Assembly: GCF_004153455.1 (NCBI RefSeq)
Contig: NZ_SDQE01000011.1
Location: 62,001-126,000 of the forward strand
DNA length: 64,000 bases
Reading direction: 5' to 3'
DNA from: Allopusillimonas ginsengisoli
GTDB taxonomy: Bacteria > Pseudomonadota > Gammaproteobacteria > Burkholderiales > Burkholderiaceae_B
Position numbers and translations under genes: made by a program. Numbering within the stretch: position 1 is the first letter of the stretch; the number at the start of each line of letters is the position of its first letter. Under the pieces are notes generated by a model. That model ran no database searches, was not told the DNA's origin, and saw only the letters and a list, made by a program, of their open reading frames with translations. This document shows positions 63,726 through 64,000 of the stretch, piece after piece.

Positions 63726-63974
63726 TCAACCATAATTTTGAGGGCTTGGCAAGCGTTCATCCACGGGCGCTGACGCCGGCGCAACACTCAGCAGCGCGGC
63801 ATGGCTGCGCGCCAATTCGATCTTTCCGGCGCGGCCGTTGCGCAGCTCGGCGGCGGCAAGCTGTAGGTCGCCCACGCTGATTGGCTGGCGCTGATCGTTC
63901 CAGGCCCAGCGCAATACCTCGAGCGCTGATTCGGACAGCTCGTCGGCCAACATGGCAATGGTGGGTTCATCCAC
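63726..63974 (-). CDS. small hypothetical protein
   Basis: 82 residues from GTG 63974, with GGAG about 8 bp upstream. Not a family I know. It is helical and acidic-amphipathic (MLADELSESALEVLRWAWND, VGDLQLAAAELRNG), without signal peptide. It ends just before the leuA leader region. The good ribosome site supports it, but it could be part of a longer unit beyond the window edge. Confidence 0.45.
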   Translation of the reverse strand: MDEPTIAMLADELSESALEVLRWAWNDQRQPISVGDLQLAAAELRNGRAGKIELARSHAALLSVAPASAPVDERLPSPQNYG

Positions 63975-64000
63975 CAGCTTGCTCCGAACGCTCTGCCGGG

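Noticed and set aside
63469-63729. 86-residue minus-strand open frame between leuA and the edge gene
   Set aside because: Starts without a ribosome site, has unusual His/Cys/Arg composition, and overlaps the leader region; the +1 frame with the leucine run is the more meaningful signal.
1-64000. tRNA or rRNA genes
   Set aside because: No cloverleaf-like GTTCRA-containing segment with matching acceptor stem and no rRNA-like sequence was found by reading; a covariance-model scan would settle this.

Overview
The window reads as a chromosomal segment of a high-GC betaproteobacterium in the order Burkholderiales, most like Alcaligenaceae (Bordetella/Achromobacter/Pusillimonas type). The reasons are gene content and style. 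There are three complete TRAP transporters and a Bug-type periplasmic binding protein. The smg-topB neighbourhood has a topB with a lysine/alanine-rich tail. There is a liu (leucine catabolism) operon with its MerR-type regulator, a long-form leuA, and many small regulator-transporter-enzyme cassettes. This placement is inference from the sequence, not from a search. No rRNA, tRNA, prophage, insertion sequence or CRISPR array was recognised.

Layout. 1-13.9 kb is largely purine salvage and breakdown plus small cassettes: the 3' part of guanine deaminase; LysR and GntR/UTRA regulators; a metallo-hydrolase/Bug/alpha-beta-hydrolase operon; puuE (allantoinase), a GntR/FCD regulator, uraH and puuD (urate to allantoin and onwards); a pterin dehydratase; an AEC carrier; an O-methyltransferase; a DUF2938/MerR divergent pair; and AMP nucleosidase. 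14-23.5 kb has two TRAP transporters flanking a divergent QueF-like protein, a SET-domain methyltransferase with a lysine-rich tail, and an acetolactate-synthase-like enzyme without a small subunit. 23.6-24.4 kb is a non-coding tandem duplication of about 345 bp, each unit carrying a 25-bp palindrome. 24.5-31.2 kb holds topB, a large DUF2157/GDYXXLXY membrane protein, gluQ and smg.

31.4-40 kb is the leucine/isovalerate operon (liuA-aceK-thiolase-liuB-liuD) with LiuR. Two palindromic sites fit LiuR control of the operon, of liuR itself and of a divergent metallo-hydrolase. The kinase/phosphatase that switches flux into the glyoxylate bypass sits inside the operon. 41.4-51 kb holds a LysE exporter and a candidate catabolic module (GntR, TRAP, aminotransferase, HyuA/HyuB). 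An 11-bp motif is shared by the promoters of the transporter and of hyuA. 51-55.4 kb is housekeeping: dsbA, a SPOR protein, argS and two small proteins. 55.5-61.5 kb is a LacI-controlled operon pairing a GpdQ-like phosphodiesterase with a complete Ugp-type ABC importer. 61.7-64 kb is leuA with a possible leucine-rich leader peptide, then a small unknown gene at the edge.

The most interesting items are the GntR/TRAP/Hyu module with its shared operator candidate, the phosphodiesterase-Ugp operon, the QueF-like protein that keeps the catalytic Cys but loses other key residues, the SET protein with a histone-like tail, the 345-bp palindromic tandem repeat, and aceK inside the liu operon.
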